From positions 1-37,509 of the forward strand of contig JBLXCH010000023.1 of the NCBI GenBank assembly GCA_048265065.1: a stretch of DNA of 37,509 nt, written 5' to 3'. This DNA is from Motiliproteus sp048265065. Its GTDB lineage: Bacteria; Pseudomonadota; Gammaproteobacteria; Pseudomonadales; Balneatricaceae. The notes under the pieces are model-generated. The model had not been told where the DNA came from. It was given only the letters and a program-made list of their open reading frames with translations, and searched no databases. Shown here one piece after another: positions 23,951 through 33,037 of the stretch; the first letter of the stretch is position 1; each line of letters starts with the position of its first letter. The translations under genes were made by a program, and so were the position numbers.

Positions 23951-24037
23951 CGTCAAATGGGCAAGCTTGTCAGTTATTAACAGTTTTAACTGATGAGCCT
24001 AGTGGTTTATTCGTAACTGGAAGAGCCAGCCAGACGT

Positions 24038-24439
24038 CTAGCGACATTCCTTATAGCGCCGATCTGACAGTGCCCGTCGTTGATCACGCCAGCGGTTGCC
24101 TTCTGTGTTGGAATGCCCCCGTCTTAACTTGTCATTTAGCTGCTCGATTTTTCGATCTATCGCCGCACAGTGTCGCTGTTTCTTAGCCTGTTGTTTGGCG
24201 TGGTTATTGTTTGTTGGTGTCTTGCGCGATGGCGGTATGTCTAATTTAGGTAATTGTGGTTTAGGAATAGGTTGAAGCGTTGCCTTTGGACGGTATTTTT
24301 CGGCGTTGGAGTTAGGTTTGTCGGAATAATGCTTTCTGCCTTCCTTATCGGTGTAAAGATAGATGTCAGCGTAAACTGTATCTGTATGGCTGCTGCTATA
24401 ACAAAGCAGGCAAAATATGATTGTCCGTTTATTATTCAT
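24038..24439 (-). CDS. DUF4124-domain exported protein
   Basis: A 133-residue protein with an N-terminal hydrophobic segment (TIIFCLLCYSSS) that is probably a signal peptide, followed by ADIYLYTDKEGRKHYSDKP. That is the DUF4124 pattern, a short beta domain common in exported gammaproteobacterial proteins of unknown function. The rest is proline-rich (about 50-75) and then strongly basic and helical, with two cysteines (RHCAAIDRKIEQL and a terminal KECR) that could form a disulfide. GGAG lies 6 nt before the ATG. Convergent with dnaB. Confidence 0.82.
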   Translation of the reverse strand: MNNKRTIIFCLLCYSSSHTDTVYADIYLYTDKEGRKHYSDKPNSNAEKYRPKATLQPIPKPQLPKLDIPPSRKTPTNNNHAKQQAKKQRHCAAIDRKIEQLNDKLRRGHSNTEGNRWRDQRRALSDRRYKECR

Positions 24440-24595
24440 GAGTGCTCCTTACTCATTATTGTCCCGTCTATCCGTAGACGTTGTTGATACTCTACCTAAG
24501 CGTCGTAGGTTTAGACAAATACGATTGCGTCTGGAGTAACGTCACCGTAAGATCATGCTCCGCTTGCTTCTCCTTTTCGAGGTTTTATTCAATCA

Positions 24596-25951
24596 ATGTC
24601 CGCAGCATCCAACGCTAACAGCATCCTTACGGGTTCTGTGGTTCCTGTTTTCTTCAAATTCGCGATTCCTTCTATTTTTGGGTTATTGGCAATTACTACT
24701 GCGGTCATTGTTGATGGCGTTTTTGTAGGAAATTATGTGGGGTCTGAAGCGCTAGCCTCAATTAATTTACTGATTCCTTATTTGACGTTGCTTTATGGGC
24801 TTGTCTTGATGTTGTCGATTGGTGGCGCTGTACGTGTTGGGTTTAGTAAAGGCAAAGGTGATAGTAGTAGTGCCAATGAAATCTATACGCTAACGATGAT
24901 TGCGATTGGTGTCGTGACACTGCTAAATCTGTTATTCATTGCCTTAGGTGGGCACTGGCTGTTGGCCATACTGGGCGCTCCTGAAGCGTTGCATGAGATG
25001 ATGATGTCGTATATCAGCATTGTTTCTTTTGCTTTAGTGCTGCAGCTGGTCGGTATGGGGTTTTATTATTTTGCCCGCACTGATGGCTTTGCTTTGTTAG
25101 CGACGGCAGCTATTAGCTTTGGTGCGCTAGGGAACATTCTTTTTAACACCTTGTTTGTCGTGATGCTGGGGTGGGGGATCGAAGGTGCTGCTTACGCAAC
25201 CTTGATCGCACAGATGATCCAAATTTCTATTACTAGTCGCTACTTTTTTTCACCCAAACGGCAGTTGCGGTTTCAATCTTTTCCGCGAAATTGGAAGCCG
25301 CTATTAGCCATTATGTACAACGGTGTATCCGAGTTTATTAATGAGTTTTCTGGCGGTTTAGTGATTCTGGTATTGAATTGGTTGATGTTGGCAAAAATGG
25401 GTGTTGAAGGGGTTGCTGCGTTTGCGATCGTTAACTATTTGATCTTTCTTAGTTTGATGTTGTATTACGGTGTGGCTGACGCGATTCATTTGATCATCAG
25501 TCAAAACTACGGCGCTGCTCAATGGTCGCGAATCCGTCAGTTTATGAAGGTTGCTTTTGGGTTTGTTGCTTCAATTAGCGTTACCCTAGTTTTGGTTATT
25601 CTTTTTGCCCATGAGCAGCTGGTGGGGATTTTCTTGGATGAGCAAAGCCCTGAAGTCGTCGCACTGTCGGGTGGGTTTATGCAGGCAGTCTGGCCATTGT
25701 TTTTAGTCAATGGGATTAATGTAGTGATTTCGGTGTATTTGACCGCAATACACCGGCCAATGGAGTCCTTGATTGTGGCTCTGTCACGAAGTTTAGTTTT
25801 GCCCGTCAGTTTGATGGTGGCGATTAATGTATTTTGGCCACAGCAGCTATTTTTAATCGCTTTGCCGATATCGGAGTGGCTGACGTTTGTACTGGCATTG
25901 TATCTCTTTGTTGTCGCGACTCGTCGACAGAAAAGCGAAGTTGCGGCGTGA
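24596..25951 (+). CDS. MATE-family efflux transporter
   Basis: A 451-residue inner-membrane protein with about twelve hydrophobic helices in two related halves, the MATE fold. The opening ILTGSVVPVFFKFAIPSIFGLLAITTAVIVDGVFVGNYVG is typical of MATE proteins, as is the second-half motif near EFSGGLVILVLNWLM. These transporters export cationic drugs or metabolites by sodium or proton antiport. The substrate cannot be read from sequence, and nothing in the neighbourhood suggests one. Divergent from the DUF4124 gene and convergent on bioA with only 10 bp between stop codons. Confidence 0.92.
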   Translation: MSAASNANSILTGSVVPVFFKFAIPSIFGLLAITTAVIVDGVFVGNYVGSEALASINLLIPYLTLLYGLVLMLSIGGAVRVGFSKGKGDSSSANEIYTLTMIAIGVVTLLNLLFIALGGHWLLAILGAPEALHEMMMSYISIVSFALVLQLVGMGFYYFARTDGFALLATAAISFGALGNILFNTLFVVMLGWGIEGAAYATLIAQMIQISITSRYFFSPKRQLRFQSFPRNWKPLLAIMYNGVSEFINEFSGGLVILVLNWLMLAKMGVEGVAAFAIVNYLIFLSLMLYYGVADAIHLIISQNYGAAQWSRIRQFMKVAFGFVASISVTLVLVILFAHEQLVGIFLDEQSPEVVALSGGFMQAVWPLFLVNGINVVISVYLTAIHRPMESLIVALSRSLVLPVSLMVAINVFWPQQLFLIALPISEWLTFVLALYLFVVATRRQKSEVAA

Positions 25952-25961
25952 GGCTTTCTTG

Positions 25962-27245
25962 CTAATAGCTTGATATGACCTTGATAAGTTGCTTGCACAA
26001 TCTCTTCAATTCATCATCAGTGATGATATAAGGTGGCATGATATAGACGAGCTTTCCAAAGGGGCGCACCCAGATACCGGCGTCAACAAAGAGCTTTTGT
26101 ATCCGGCCAACGTCAACTGGTTGATGCATTTGAACCACACCAATCCCTCCGAGTACTCGCACCTCAGCAACGTTATCAAGCTGTATGGCTGAGCTGAGTT
26201 CTTGGCTTAACTGCTTTTCTAGACGCTCTATATTACTTTGCCAATCTTGCTCTAGTAATAACTCGATGCTGGCATTGGCCACTGCGCAAGCTAGCGGATT
26301 AGCCATAAAGGTTGGGCCGTGCATAAAACAACCCGCACCACCGTTGGAGATTGCCTCTGCTACTTCTGTGGTTGTGAGTGTGGCTGCTAGTGTCATATAA
26401 CCGCCAGTCAGCGTTTTGCCCAGGGTCAATATGTCCGGGCTTATGCCTGCGTGTTCACAGGCAAAAAGTTTTCCTGTGCGACCAAAACCTGTAGCAATTT
26501 CATCGGTAATCAGTAAAACGTTATAGCGATCACATAATTCACGAGCGAGTTGAAGGTAAGCCGGTGAATAAAAACGCATACCGCCGGTTCCTTGAACAAT
26601 AGGCTCAAGAATAAATGCGGCGAGCTCTTGATGATGAGCGGCAAATAACTCGCTAAGTGAGGCTTTGTCAGCATCTGCTAAGGGGTCAGTAAATTTACTT
26701 ACTGGCGCTGGGGCGAAGAGTTGCTGCATCAGTACGCCACTAAATAACTCATGCATACCTGTTACCGGATCACATACGGACATGGCACCTAATGTGTCAC
26801 CATGGTAGCCCTGACGTAGACTCAACATTCGATGTTTCTCAGGATTTCCTTTGGCTTGCCAATATTGAATCGCCATTTTGAGCGCGACCTCAACGGACAC
26901 TGAACCTGAATCAGATAAAAAAACTTTATCTAAACCTTCAGGGCTGAACTTAACGAGTTTTTTACCTAATTCGATCGCAGGTGAGTGCGTTAGGCCGCCA
27001 AACATGACATGGCTGACTTGGTTCATTTGTTCAGTTAAGGCCGCATTTAAGCGTGGGTGATTATAGCCGTGAAGAACCGACCACCATGATGACATGCCAT
27101 CTATTAGTTGGCGGCCATCTTCCAGCTCAATATAAACACCTGATGCGGATTTAACCGGATAAACTGGCAAAGGATTAACCATTGATGTGTAAGGGTGCCA
27201 CAGATGGTCTTTATCGAACGCTGAGTCGCTTAATGAAATGGGCAT
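25962..27245 (-). CDS. bioA: Adenosylmethionine-8-amino-7-oxononanoate aminotransferase
   Basis: A 427-residue class III PLP aminotransferase. It converts KAPA to 7,8-diaminopelargonate with S-adenosylmethionine as amino donor, the third step of biotin ring assembly. Landmarks are HLWHPYTSM at the start (very typical of BioA), DGMSSWWSVLHGYNHP, the YHGDTLGAMSV segment, LLITDEIATGFGRTG and LGKTLTGGYM with the PLP lysine. Length matches the family. There is no clear ribosome binding site before the ATG. In many enterics bioA is divergent and adjacent to bioB; here it is 5.8 kb away. Confidence 0.97.
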   Translation of the reverse strand: MPISLSDSAFDKDHLWHPYTSMVNPLPVYPVKSASGVYIELEDGRQLIDGMSSWWSVLHGYNHPRLNAALTEQMNQVSHVMFGGLTHSPAIELGKKLVKFSPEGLDKVFLSDSGSVSVEVALKMAIQYWQAKGNPEKHRMLSLRQGYHGDTLGAMSVCDPVTGMHELFSGVLMQQLFAPAPVSKFTDPLADADKASLSELFAAHHQELAAFILEPIVQGTGGMRFYSPAYLQLARELCDRYNVLLITDEIATGFGRTGKLFACEHAGISPDILTLGKTLTGGYMTLAATLTTTEVAEAISNGGAGCFMHGPTFMANPLACAVANASIELLLEQDWQSNIERLEKQLSQELSSAIQLDNVAEVRVLGGIGVVQMHQPVDVGRIQKLFVDAGIWVRPFGKLVYIMPPYIITDDELKRLCKQLIKVISSY

Positions 27246-27320
27246 AGGGGTCTATTCATGGATCAAGGATGACAAGCTGGATTTTACATAGCCAGCAAAC
27301 AAAAAGATAAAAATTAAAAA

Positions 27321-27336
27321 GTGATCTGAATATCAC
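27321..27336. promoter_or_regulatory. Palindrome between bioA and the entericidin-like gene
   Basis: GTGAT (27321-27325) and ATCAC (27332-27336) form an exact inverted repeat around 6 bp, between divergent genes. The spacing between GTGA and TCAC is 8, not the 6 of a CRP site. A candidate operator only. Confidence 0.35.
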
Positions 27337-27389
27337 AGAAGCGAGTAGTATAGGTATTACGTCAATTTTTGATCACAAGGAGTTTACCC

Positions 27390-27527
27390 ATGAAAAAGTC
27401 TTTATTGCTTGCAGTTATTGGTTTGCTGTCTGTACTTAGTATTGGTTGTAACACGATGGAAGGTCTTGGCGAAGATATTGAGAAGGGCGGCGAGGCGATC
27501 CAGAACGAAGCGGAGTCTAACAAGTAA
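27390..27527 (+). CDS. Entericidin-like small lipoprotein
   Basis: A 45-residue protein that I read directly: a KKS start, a hydrophobic stretch LLLAVIGLLSVLS, the lipobox LSIGC with C20 as lipidation site, then an acidic mature part (NTMEGLGEDIEKGGEAIQNEAESNK). The mature pattern, CNTxxGxGxDIxxxGxAI, is that of entericidin A/B (EcnA/EcnB), small envelope lipoproteins; in E. coli EcnB is a bacteriolytic partner to EcnA. Only one copy is present, so no antidote pair is seen here. AAGGAG lies 8 nt before the ATG and a good terminator follows. It is divergent from bioA. Confidence 0.9.
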   Translation: MKKSLLLAVIGLLSVLSIGCNTMEGLGEDIEKGGEAIQNEAESNK

Positions 27528-27565
27528 TTGTTTTGATACCGTAACCCTTACATGTTTTTCCGTAT

Positions 27566-27594
27566 AAAGCGCTCGTGTAGCGCTTTATTTTTAT
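27566..27594 (+). terminator. Intrinsic terminator of the entericidin-like gene
   Basis: AAAGCGCT (27566-27573) pairs with AGCGCTTT (27579-27586) around loop CGTGT, followed by ATTTTTAT. It also lies just downstream of the opposing desaturase-family gene end. Confidence 0.9.
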
Positions 27595-27615
27595 CGTCTC
27601 TTTTCTCTCTTCTAT

Positions 27616-28305
27616 TTATACCTCTTCACGCTTTTTTAACGTTCCAAAAAGAATATCAAAAATAGGCACCGTAATATTGAAGTTGTATTGGCTCATGAGT
27701 GTGCTGTCGTGGTGAAGAATATGGTATTCCCCTAGTTTTTTCCGAAACGGTAGGCACCTAAATATTGAGTCTTCTTTGCAGTGGTAGGAGTAATGAAATA
27801 TTTCATAGATGAGGTAATAAGTCATGGCGATGAAGGCAAAAAATAAGGCTTCGTTGGCGCCAATAATTAATCCCAGAAGTACTGAGATCACGCTAATAAT
27901 GACCATGATAAAAGAAGCGTAGAGTGAAGGTAAAAAAACCGACATTAGGTCTCTATCCTTGTCGATATAGTTCATTTCTTTATCGAAAAAAGCATGGTGT
28001 ATAGTCGTGTGTTCATATAAGAATTCAGCGCCTTTTTGCTTATGGTGCATCGGGTAGCGGTGTAGCATGTATTCAACAAAATTAGCGAAAACGATATAGA
28101 TCATGGCTGTGAAAACTTGATATCCCTTGAAATCGATTTGCAGGGCAATAAGCAGCGGGATTGAGATCAGAAAAGCGAACACGACCTTGATATAGAGGCT
28201 GCCGGTTTGGATGCCTAAAAAACGAATGCCTGCTTCTTCAGTCACATATTGGTTACGAAAGTAGTCCCGAAAAGCTTCAGTTCCAAATGCCGGCTTTTGA
28301 TTCAT
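27616..28305 (-). CDS. Sterol desaturase / fatty acid hydroxylase family membrane protein
   Basis: A 229-residue integral membrane protein of the FA-hydroxylase superfamily, which uses a di-iron centre held by histidines. The histidine boxes are visible: HRYPMHH, HTTIHH, HYSYHC and YHILHH. Four or more hydrophobic helices fill the space between. The substrate, a lipid C-H bond, cannot be assigned. ATG 28305 with AAGGAAG about 8 nt upstream is preferred; the frame is open to 28359, but those residues look untranslated. It is a single gene between the entericidin-like gene and rlmD. Confidence 0.85.
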   Translation of the reverse strand: MNQKPAFGTEAFRDYFRNQYVTEEAGIRFLGIQTGSLYIKVVFAFLISIPLLIALQIDFKGYQVFTAMIYIVFANFVEYMLHRYPMHHKQKGAEFLYEHTTIHHAFFDKEMNYIDKDRDLMSVFLPSLYASFIMVIISVISVLLGLIIGANEALFFAFIAMTYYLIYEIFHYSYHCKEDSIFRCLPFRKKLGEYHILHHDSTLMSQYNFNITVPIFDILFGTLKKREEV

Positions 28306-28480
28306 TTTCGTCTTCCTTGAGATGAATATAAGGTGTTTAGCTAACCATAAAGAAGCCATCGTGAAGTGAACAGGCTTATTAGCTCATCTATCGGCTCAGA
28401 TCAATAATGATTGATACTGCGCAAGGCTTGACCGCGCTGTATTGGTTGCTTTTGAGGTGGGTATAAGATCTATACTGCCT

Positions 28481-29824
28481 TTAATTTGAAAATAATCCCA
28501 TCGATTCGACATGTGTCGTGTGCGGAAACATGTTCATTACTCCCCATTTCTTCAGTTTATAACCACCCTTAATAAGGATTCCTGCATCTCGTGCGAATGT
28601 TGCTGGATCGCAAGATACGTAGAGGATCGTGGTATTTTGTCGGGTTGATCGTTTAGCGAGTTGCTCAACAACGGATTGTGCACCTGCACGGGGTGGGTCT
28701 AAGAGTATTTTATTAAATGCTTTGGTAGCGATGCTGAGATGGTTGAGGTCACCTTTTTTGAAAGTCACATTGGTGAAATTGTTGAGTTTGGCGTTGTTAG
28801 TTGCCCGCTCGACCATTGCTTCTGAGCCTTCTATACCGGTTACCTGTTGAGCATGCTGTGCTAATGGGAGACTGAAATTACCAAGGCCGCAGAACAGGTC
28901 GAGAATGTTGTCGTTTTGATTGGGTGCGAGCCAGCTTAGTGCTTGTTCAATCATTTTTTCGTTGATCACTGGATTCACTTGAGTGAAGTCCGTGGGAGTA
29001 AACGTCAGCGTTAGTTGATGCGCGGGTAAGCGATAATACAGTAAACCGGCATCAGCTATGCCTTGATCAGATTGTAGATAGAGATCAGCCTCATGCTGCT
29101 CGCACAACATTCTGAGGGTATTTAAGTCAGCTTGAACAAGGGGGCGAGTGATTCTAATGACGATGGTAGGTTGAGGAGAGGCGTCGATTAGCTCTATATG
29201 ACCAATATATTGAGGTGTTTCACACTGATCTAACCAGCGTTTTAGTGGCGGAATTAGCGCGTTTAGGGGCTTGGCCAGAATGGCGCATCGGTCAATGGCA
29301 ACCAGTTGTTTATCATTGCGACGACGAAAACCTAATACAGGCTCACTGTGACTACGAGGGCAATATACGCTGAGACGAGCACGTCGACGGTAGTGCCAAG
29401 GCTCAGCGTCTAAGGGAGCAGCAATCACTTCGGGCGTTACTTGGACCATGCGTTGCAGCTGGTCGAGAGCTTGCTCCTGTTTAAACGTAATTTGTTCTTC
29501 CGCCTTCAAATGTTGTAACTCGCAACCACCACAATGCTTAATGTAGGGGCATGTAGGCTCCACCCGAAAAGTGCTAGCTTTTAGTACATTGAGGGTCTGT
29601 GCACGACTAAAGCGACTTTTTATCTCGGTGAGCTTAGCTTCAACCGTTTCGTTGGGTAGGGCTCCTGCGACAAAAACGGTTTTTCCTTGGTGCTTGGCGA
29701 TGCCTCTGCCGTCATGGCTTAAACGTTGGATGTCGAGCGCCAGTGTTTCAAGAGATGCAGTGTTAGTCGAACCTCTTCTTTTATCTGCTTTATAAAAGCG
29801 AGGAGCGCGAATCTGTTTGGCCAT
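28481..29824 (-). CDS. rlmD: 23S rRNA (uracil-1939 C5)-methyltransferase RlmD
   Basis: A 447-residue RlmD (RumA). It has a TRAM RNA-binding domain at about 25-85 (LALDIQRLSHDGRGIAKHQGKTVFV), an iron-sulfur cluster segment CPYIKHCGGC with the fourth cysteine near DRCAIL, and an SAM-dependent methyltransferase domain from about 260, with NILDLFCGLGNFSLPLA and the catalytic cysteine in YVSCDPATFARD. It methylates U1939 of 23S rRNA. Length and motif order are normal for the family. There is no obvious ribosome binding site before the ATG. It follows the unknown exported protein by 57 bp. Confidence 0.95.
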   Translation of the reverse strand: MAKQIRAPRFYKADKRRGSTNTASLETLALDIQRLSHDGRGIAKHQGKTVFVAGALPNETVEAKLTEIKSRFSRAQTLNVLKASTFRVEPTCPYIKHCGGCELQHLKAEEQITFKQEQALDQLQRMVQVTPEVIAAPLDAEPWHYRRRARLSVYCPRSHSEPVLGFRRRNDKQLVAIDRCAILAKPLNALIPPLKRWLDQCETPQYIGHIELIDASPQPTIVIRITRPLVQADLNTLRMLCEQHEADLYLQSDQGIADAGLLYYRLPAHQLTLTFTPTDFTQVNPVINEKMIEQALSWLAPNQNDNILDLFCGLGNFSLPLAQHAQQVTGIEGSEAMVERATNNAKLNNFTNVTFKKGDLNHLSIATKAFNKILLDPPRAGAQSVVEQLAKRSTRQNTTILYVSCDPATFARDAGILIKGGYKLKKWGVMNMFPHTTHVESMGLFSN

Positions 29825-29881
29825 GTGCGGTGACTGTTTTCCGATGGGAGACTGGGTTGCTATATGTGATAACTCTATACG

Positions 29882-30352
29882 CTAGATAGAGCTCTTCAGG
29901 TCTTGATATTTTTTGAGATACTCAGGACTCAACCCTTGTTCGAATTCTTGCTCAGAGATATCAAATTCCATCTGGCTGAATAGCTCTTGTACGATTGGGT
30001 GACAGTTTTTACCTTTGGTTTTGATGCTGTTAATGAGCTCATCAAGGCTTGGTGTGCTTGTTGTTCCTGCTTTTTCTTCGAGTGCCCCTTCGGCTTTTAA
30101 GCATTGATAGTATTCTTGGCTGTAAGGCGTAATTAACGACATGTTATCAACCGCCGCTTGCTGAATGCGCATGAATAATGAGAAGTCGATATTGTTCATA
30201 ATTTCACCCAGCCATTGTTGCATATGAGGCGCAACAGGCTCACTACTGGCAGTTTGAGCTCTTGCAGGCTGAGTTGCGATAAAAAGCGTTGTTAACGTTA
30301 GCAGTAGGACGGTGCTGAGCGATATCATGTTATGGTTTTTTTTAGTAATCAT
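29882..30352 (-). CDS. Exported protein of unknown function, next to an assembly gap
   Basis: A 156-residue protein that I do not recognise. The signal peptide is clear (ISLSTVLLLTLTTLFIATQPARAQ), so it should be periplasmic. The mature part is helical and polar, with two cysteines (YYQCLKAEG and GKNCHPIV) that could pair as a disulfide. The most upstream ATG at 30352 lies directly against the run of N at 30354-30363, so its ribosome binding site is hidden and the true start could lie in the gap; ATG 30328 is an alternative. It follows trmO on the same strand. Confidence 0.65.
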   Translation of the reverse strand: MITKKNHNMISLSTVLLLTLTTLFIATQPARAQTASSEPVAPHMQQWLGEIMNNIDFSLFMRIQQAAVDNMSLITPYSQEYYQCLKAEGALEEKAGTTSTPSLDELINSIKTKGKNCHPIVQELFSQMEFDISEQEFEQGLSPEYLKKYQDLKSSI

Positions 30353-30353
30353 C

Positions 30354-30363
30354 NNNNNNNNNN
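30354..30363. other. Assembly gap (10 N)
   Basis: Ten undetermined bases break the 3' end of trmO and the 5' flank of the next gene. The number 10 is probably a placeholder, so the true gap length is unknown. Confidence 0.97.
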
Positions 30364-31091
30364 CTGGAAAGGTGCTCTATTTCATCAACACAAACGGTTT
30401 TGTCATCGACTCGCCAGCGTATATTGATATCTTCAAGCCTTATTCCGTAGCTGTGATCTTGTGCCTTGTGCCGGTGTGCTGTAGGCCGTGGATCACAGCG
30501 TAATACTTGTTCAATTAACTTCATTAAATAGTGGACATCAGGATGTTGATGAAGTTGCTCTTGCGCCGCTTCGCTGAAGGTTACGGTTAGCTGGGTGCTT
30601 TCCTCCGCAGGCGCATAGGTATTGGTTGCCTCAGGAATAATATCGGCATAAGGCAGGTAAGGCTTAATGTCGATAACGGGGGTTTTATCGAGTATATCTG
30701 TGCCGCTAATGTGCAGAGTCACCTTATTGTTAGCGACCTCTATGGAATCCAGTTTAACCACGGATAAGCCTAAAGGGTTAGGACGAAAGGTCGATCGGGT
30801 GGCGTAGACACCGAGCTTTTTTCCACCAGAGCGTGGTGGCCGTACTAAAGGATTCCAGCCCCGTTGAAGATGCTCGCAAAATAAAAATGTGACCCAAATA
30901 TGTGAGCACTGCGCTAAACCACGAACCGTATCTGGATGCCCGAATTCAGCGTAGAGTTCAATGTGGCCTCGTGCCGCAGGAGCAATTCCCGGTTGACGAG
31001 GAATGCCAAATTTCTCGGGGAAACAACTATAGGCGACGCCAATAGGCGTAACGCTTACAGCAGCCACTTGATCGTCCGTGTTCGAATTCAC
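30364..31091 (-). CDS. trmO: tRNA (adenine-37-N6)-methyltransferase TrmO, 3' end in the gap
   Basis: A TrmO (TsaA/YaeB) protein: an opening TPIGVAYSCFPEKFGIPRQPG, SHIWVTFLFCEH, YATRSTFRPNPLGLSVVKL, and a C-terminal TDILDKTPVIDIKPYLPYAD. It methylates the N6 of t6A37 in tRNA-Thr using SAM. The start is GTG 31091, with no strong ribosome binding site, and the first codons before TPIG are poorly supported. About 242 codons remain; the last few residues and the stop codon fall in the N run. Reading through the N finds a stop at 30342, but that depends on the gap being exactly 10 bases. It begins 3 bp after the srkA stop. Confidence 0.92.
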
Positions 31092-31094
31092 TGC

Positions 31095-32093
31095 TTAATA
31101 GCCTAGTCGCAACACGTGATCAGGGTCGAGCAGCGTGCGTTTGAGTTCTTGTAACTCAATAAGGTGAGATTCCCAATAGCCCGTTTGGTCAAACCACGGG
31201 AAATGGGTAGGAAAGGCTGGGTCCTCCCAGCGGCGGGCTAGCCATGCAGCATAGTGCATGATTCGTAATACTCTCAACGGTTCGATAAGGCGCAATTCAG
31301 CGCGATTAAAGTCACAAAATTCCTCGTAGCCATCAAGCACTTCACTCATTTGGCGGTGTTGATCAAGGCGATCGCCACTGGTTAGCATCCATAAATCTTG
31401 GATGGCAGGACCGGTGCGGCTATCGTCAAAGTCGACGAAGTTCGGTTTATCGTCACGCCAAAGAATGTTGCCAGGATGGCAGTCACCGTGAAGCCTTAAG
31501 GTACTAACGCCATTAGTGGCTTTGAATTCACTATCAACGATGTCGAGTAACTCTTTGCTGAGGTGTTCGTAATCTAAGGCAAGATGACTCGGCAGCCATT
31601 GATTGTCTAATAAAAACGCTCTGCTCTGCCAACCAAAGGTATCGACATTGATACTAGGTCGAGAGGTGAATTTTTGGCTTTTACCGATTTGATGCATTCT
31701 GCCTAATGTGCAACCAAGGGTGTATAGGGTTTCTAAATTATCAAGCTCTGGGGCTTGGCCGCCATGACGTGGAAAGAGACTGTAGAGAAAGCCTTTATGC
31801 TCGTGAAGAGTTTCTCCTTGAGCGTCGATAATAGGAGGCACAATCGGTAAATCTTGCTTGGCGAGTTGTTGGCAGAACTGATGATCTTCGCGAATTTGTT
31901 CTTGCGTCCAACGCTCAGGACGATAGAACTTAGCGATGAGTGGTTTTTCATCTTCGATGCCGACCTGGTAAACACGGTTTTCATAACTATTTAGCGCTAA
32001 TAAGCGTGCATCACTCCAATAACCTAAGGCCTCGACGGCCTCGATCACCAGGTCAGGAGTCAGGTCGTCGTAGGGGTGAGTGTTTGCGGTCAT
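31095..32093 (-). CDS. srkA: Stress response kinase A (SrkA/YihE)
   Basis: A 332-residue Ser/Thr kinase of the SrkA (YihE) family, near the 328 of E. coli. The aminoglycoside-phosphotransferase-like fold has the catalytic LHGDCHPGNILW and metal-binding VDFDDSRTGPAIQDLW. It opens with LTPDLVIEAVEALGYWSDARLLALNSYENRVYQV, and FYRPERW is another family landmark. In E. coli it counters stress-induced cell death. ATG 32093 is chosen because the further upstream open frame, to 32216, runs into comF and resembles no family member. The ribosome binding site is weak. It is upstream of trmO in what looks like one minus-strand run. Confidence 0.93.
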   Translation of the reverse strand: MTANTHPYDDLTPDLVIEAVEALGYWSDARLLALNSYENRVYQVGIEDEKPLIAKFYRPERWTQEQIREDHQFCQQLAKQDLPIVPPIIDAQGETLHEHKGFLYSLFPRHGGQAPELDNLETLYTLGCTLGRMHQIGKSQKFTSRPSINVDTFGWQSRAFLLDNQWLPSHLALDYEHLSKELLDIVDSEFKATNGVSTLRLHGDCHPGNILWRDDKPNFVDFDDSRTGPAIQDLWMLTSGDRLDQHRQMSEVLDGYEEFCDFNRAELRLIEPLRVLRIMHYAAWLARRWEDPAFPTHFPWFDQTGYWESHLIELQELKRTLLDPDHVLRLGY

Positions 32094-32167
32094 GGTCGTT
32101 GGGTCCAGAAAAAGCGTATTATGCTTGATCTTCAGTGCCACTGATAGGGAGGTAGGGGTATTTGCCA

Positions 32168-32950
32168 CTATCTGTCGTGAAATGGCGTGCGTGCAATACA
32201 CCAGACAGAAACACATTCGACACCTGATTTTTTTAGTGATTTCGCAAGGGCCTCAACCGTCGTGCCCGTAGTCATTACATCATCAATAATAGCTACGTGT
32301 TTTGGGATTTTTTGCAGAGAGCTTATTGCAAATGCATTGTTTAAATTTCGACGACGTTGTTTGGCGCTTAAGCCTTGTTGGTGAGGTGTGTTGACTAATC
32401 GTTTGGCTACGTTGCTCTTAACCGGTATAGCAAGCTGGCGACTTAGTTCTAAGGCCCACTCAAAAGATTGGTTGTGGCCGCGTTTGATCGCTCTTAGTGG
32501 ATGCAAAGGAACAGGAATTAATACATCAGGAGCATTTTGGCTGATTTGTTTTTCGAACCGTGCAACAAATAAATCAGCAAATAAGCCGATCTCTTGTCGA
32601 CAAGCGCTGGCTTTCAGGCGATTTATCGGCTGAGTCAAAGGGAACTCATACCTTAATGCCGAGTAGGTTTGTTCAAAGTGAGGTGGTTGTTTAATACAGC
32701 GGGCACAAGCGAGTCCGTGAGCCTGCTCCGGTAACGGTTCGGCGCAATGGCGACAGTAACTTGCTAACCAGGGTAGGTCGTTGAAACAACCTTCACAAAC
32801 GAGTTGATGTTGTAGCGTTGGTAATTGGCAGAAACAGCAATGACAAGACGGGGAAAGAACGAGGGCTTGTCGTATCCGAGACAAAAAACCCAGGGAGTAG
32901 TAAACCCAATTGCGGGATATGGTTGACAGTTTCATCCTTGAACCTATCAT
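32168..32950 (-). CDS. ComF-family phosphoribosyltransferase-like protein
   Basis: A 260-residue ComF/GntX protein. The N-terminal zinc-ribbon-like region is cysteine-rich (CHCCFC, CEGC, CRHC and CARC between about 36 and 85). The C-terminal phosphoribosyltransferase domain carries LIPVPLHPLRAIKRGHNQS and the PRPP motif AIIDDVMTTGTT. ComF is needed for DNA uptake in naturally competent bacteria; in others (GntX/YhgH) it has a role in using DNA as a nutrient. It is divergent from bioB, as comF often is in gammaproteobacteria. The start may be ATG 32950 or ATG 32935; neither has a well-spaced ribosome binding site. Confidence 0.9.
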   Translation of the reverse strand: MIGSRMKLSTISRNWVYYSLGFLSRIRQALVLSPSCHCCFCQLPTLQHQLVCEGCFNDLPWLASYCRHCAEPLPEQAHGLACARCIKQPPHFEQTYSALRYEFPLTQPINRLKASACRQEIGLFADLFVARFEKQISQNAPDVLIPVPLHPLRAIKRGHNQSFEWALELSRQLAIPVKSNVAKRLVNTPHQQGLSAKQRRRNLNNAFAISSLQKIPKHVAIIDDVMTTGTTVEALAKSLKKSGVECVSVWCIARTPFHDR

Positions 32951-33037
32951 GTGGTGATTATTGATTGATATCGAACGTTAGCAATTCTGTTTTACCACCT
33001 AATTGTAGCGCTTTTCTGACTCGTTGAGAGCTTATGT

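Noticed and set aside
25537..25998. 153-residue minus-strand frame opposite the MATE gene and bioA end
   Set aside because: Antisense shadow; no ribosome binding site or recognisable domain.
27321..27336. CRP-binding site upstream of the entericidin-like gene
   Set aside because: GTGA and TCAC are 8 bp apart rather than 6, so it does not fit CRP.
32951..33037. Possible BirA operator between comF and bioB
   Set aside because: No match to the TTGTAAACC / GGTTTACAA half-sites; only a loose CAATT/AATTG symmetry.
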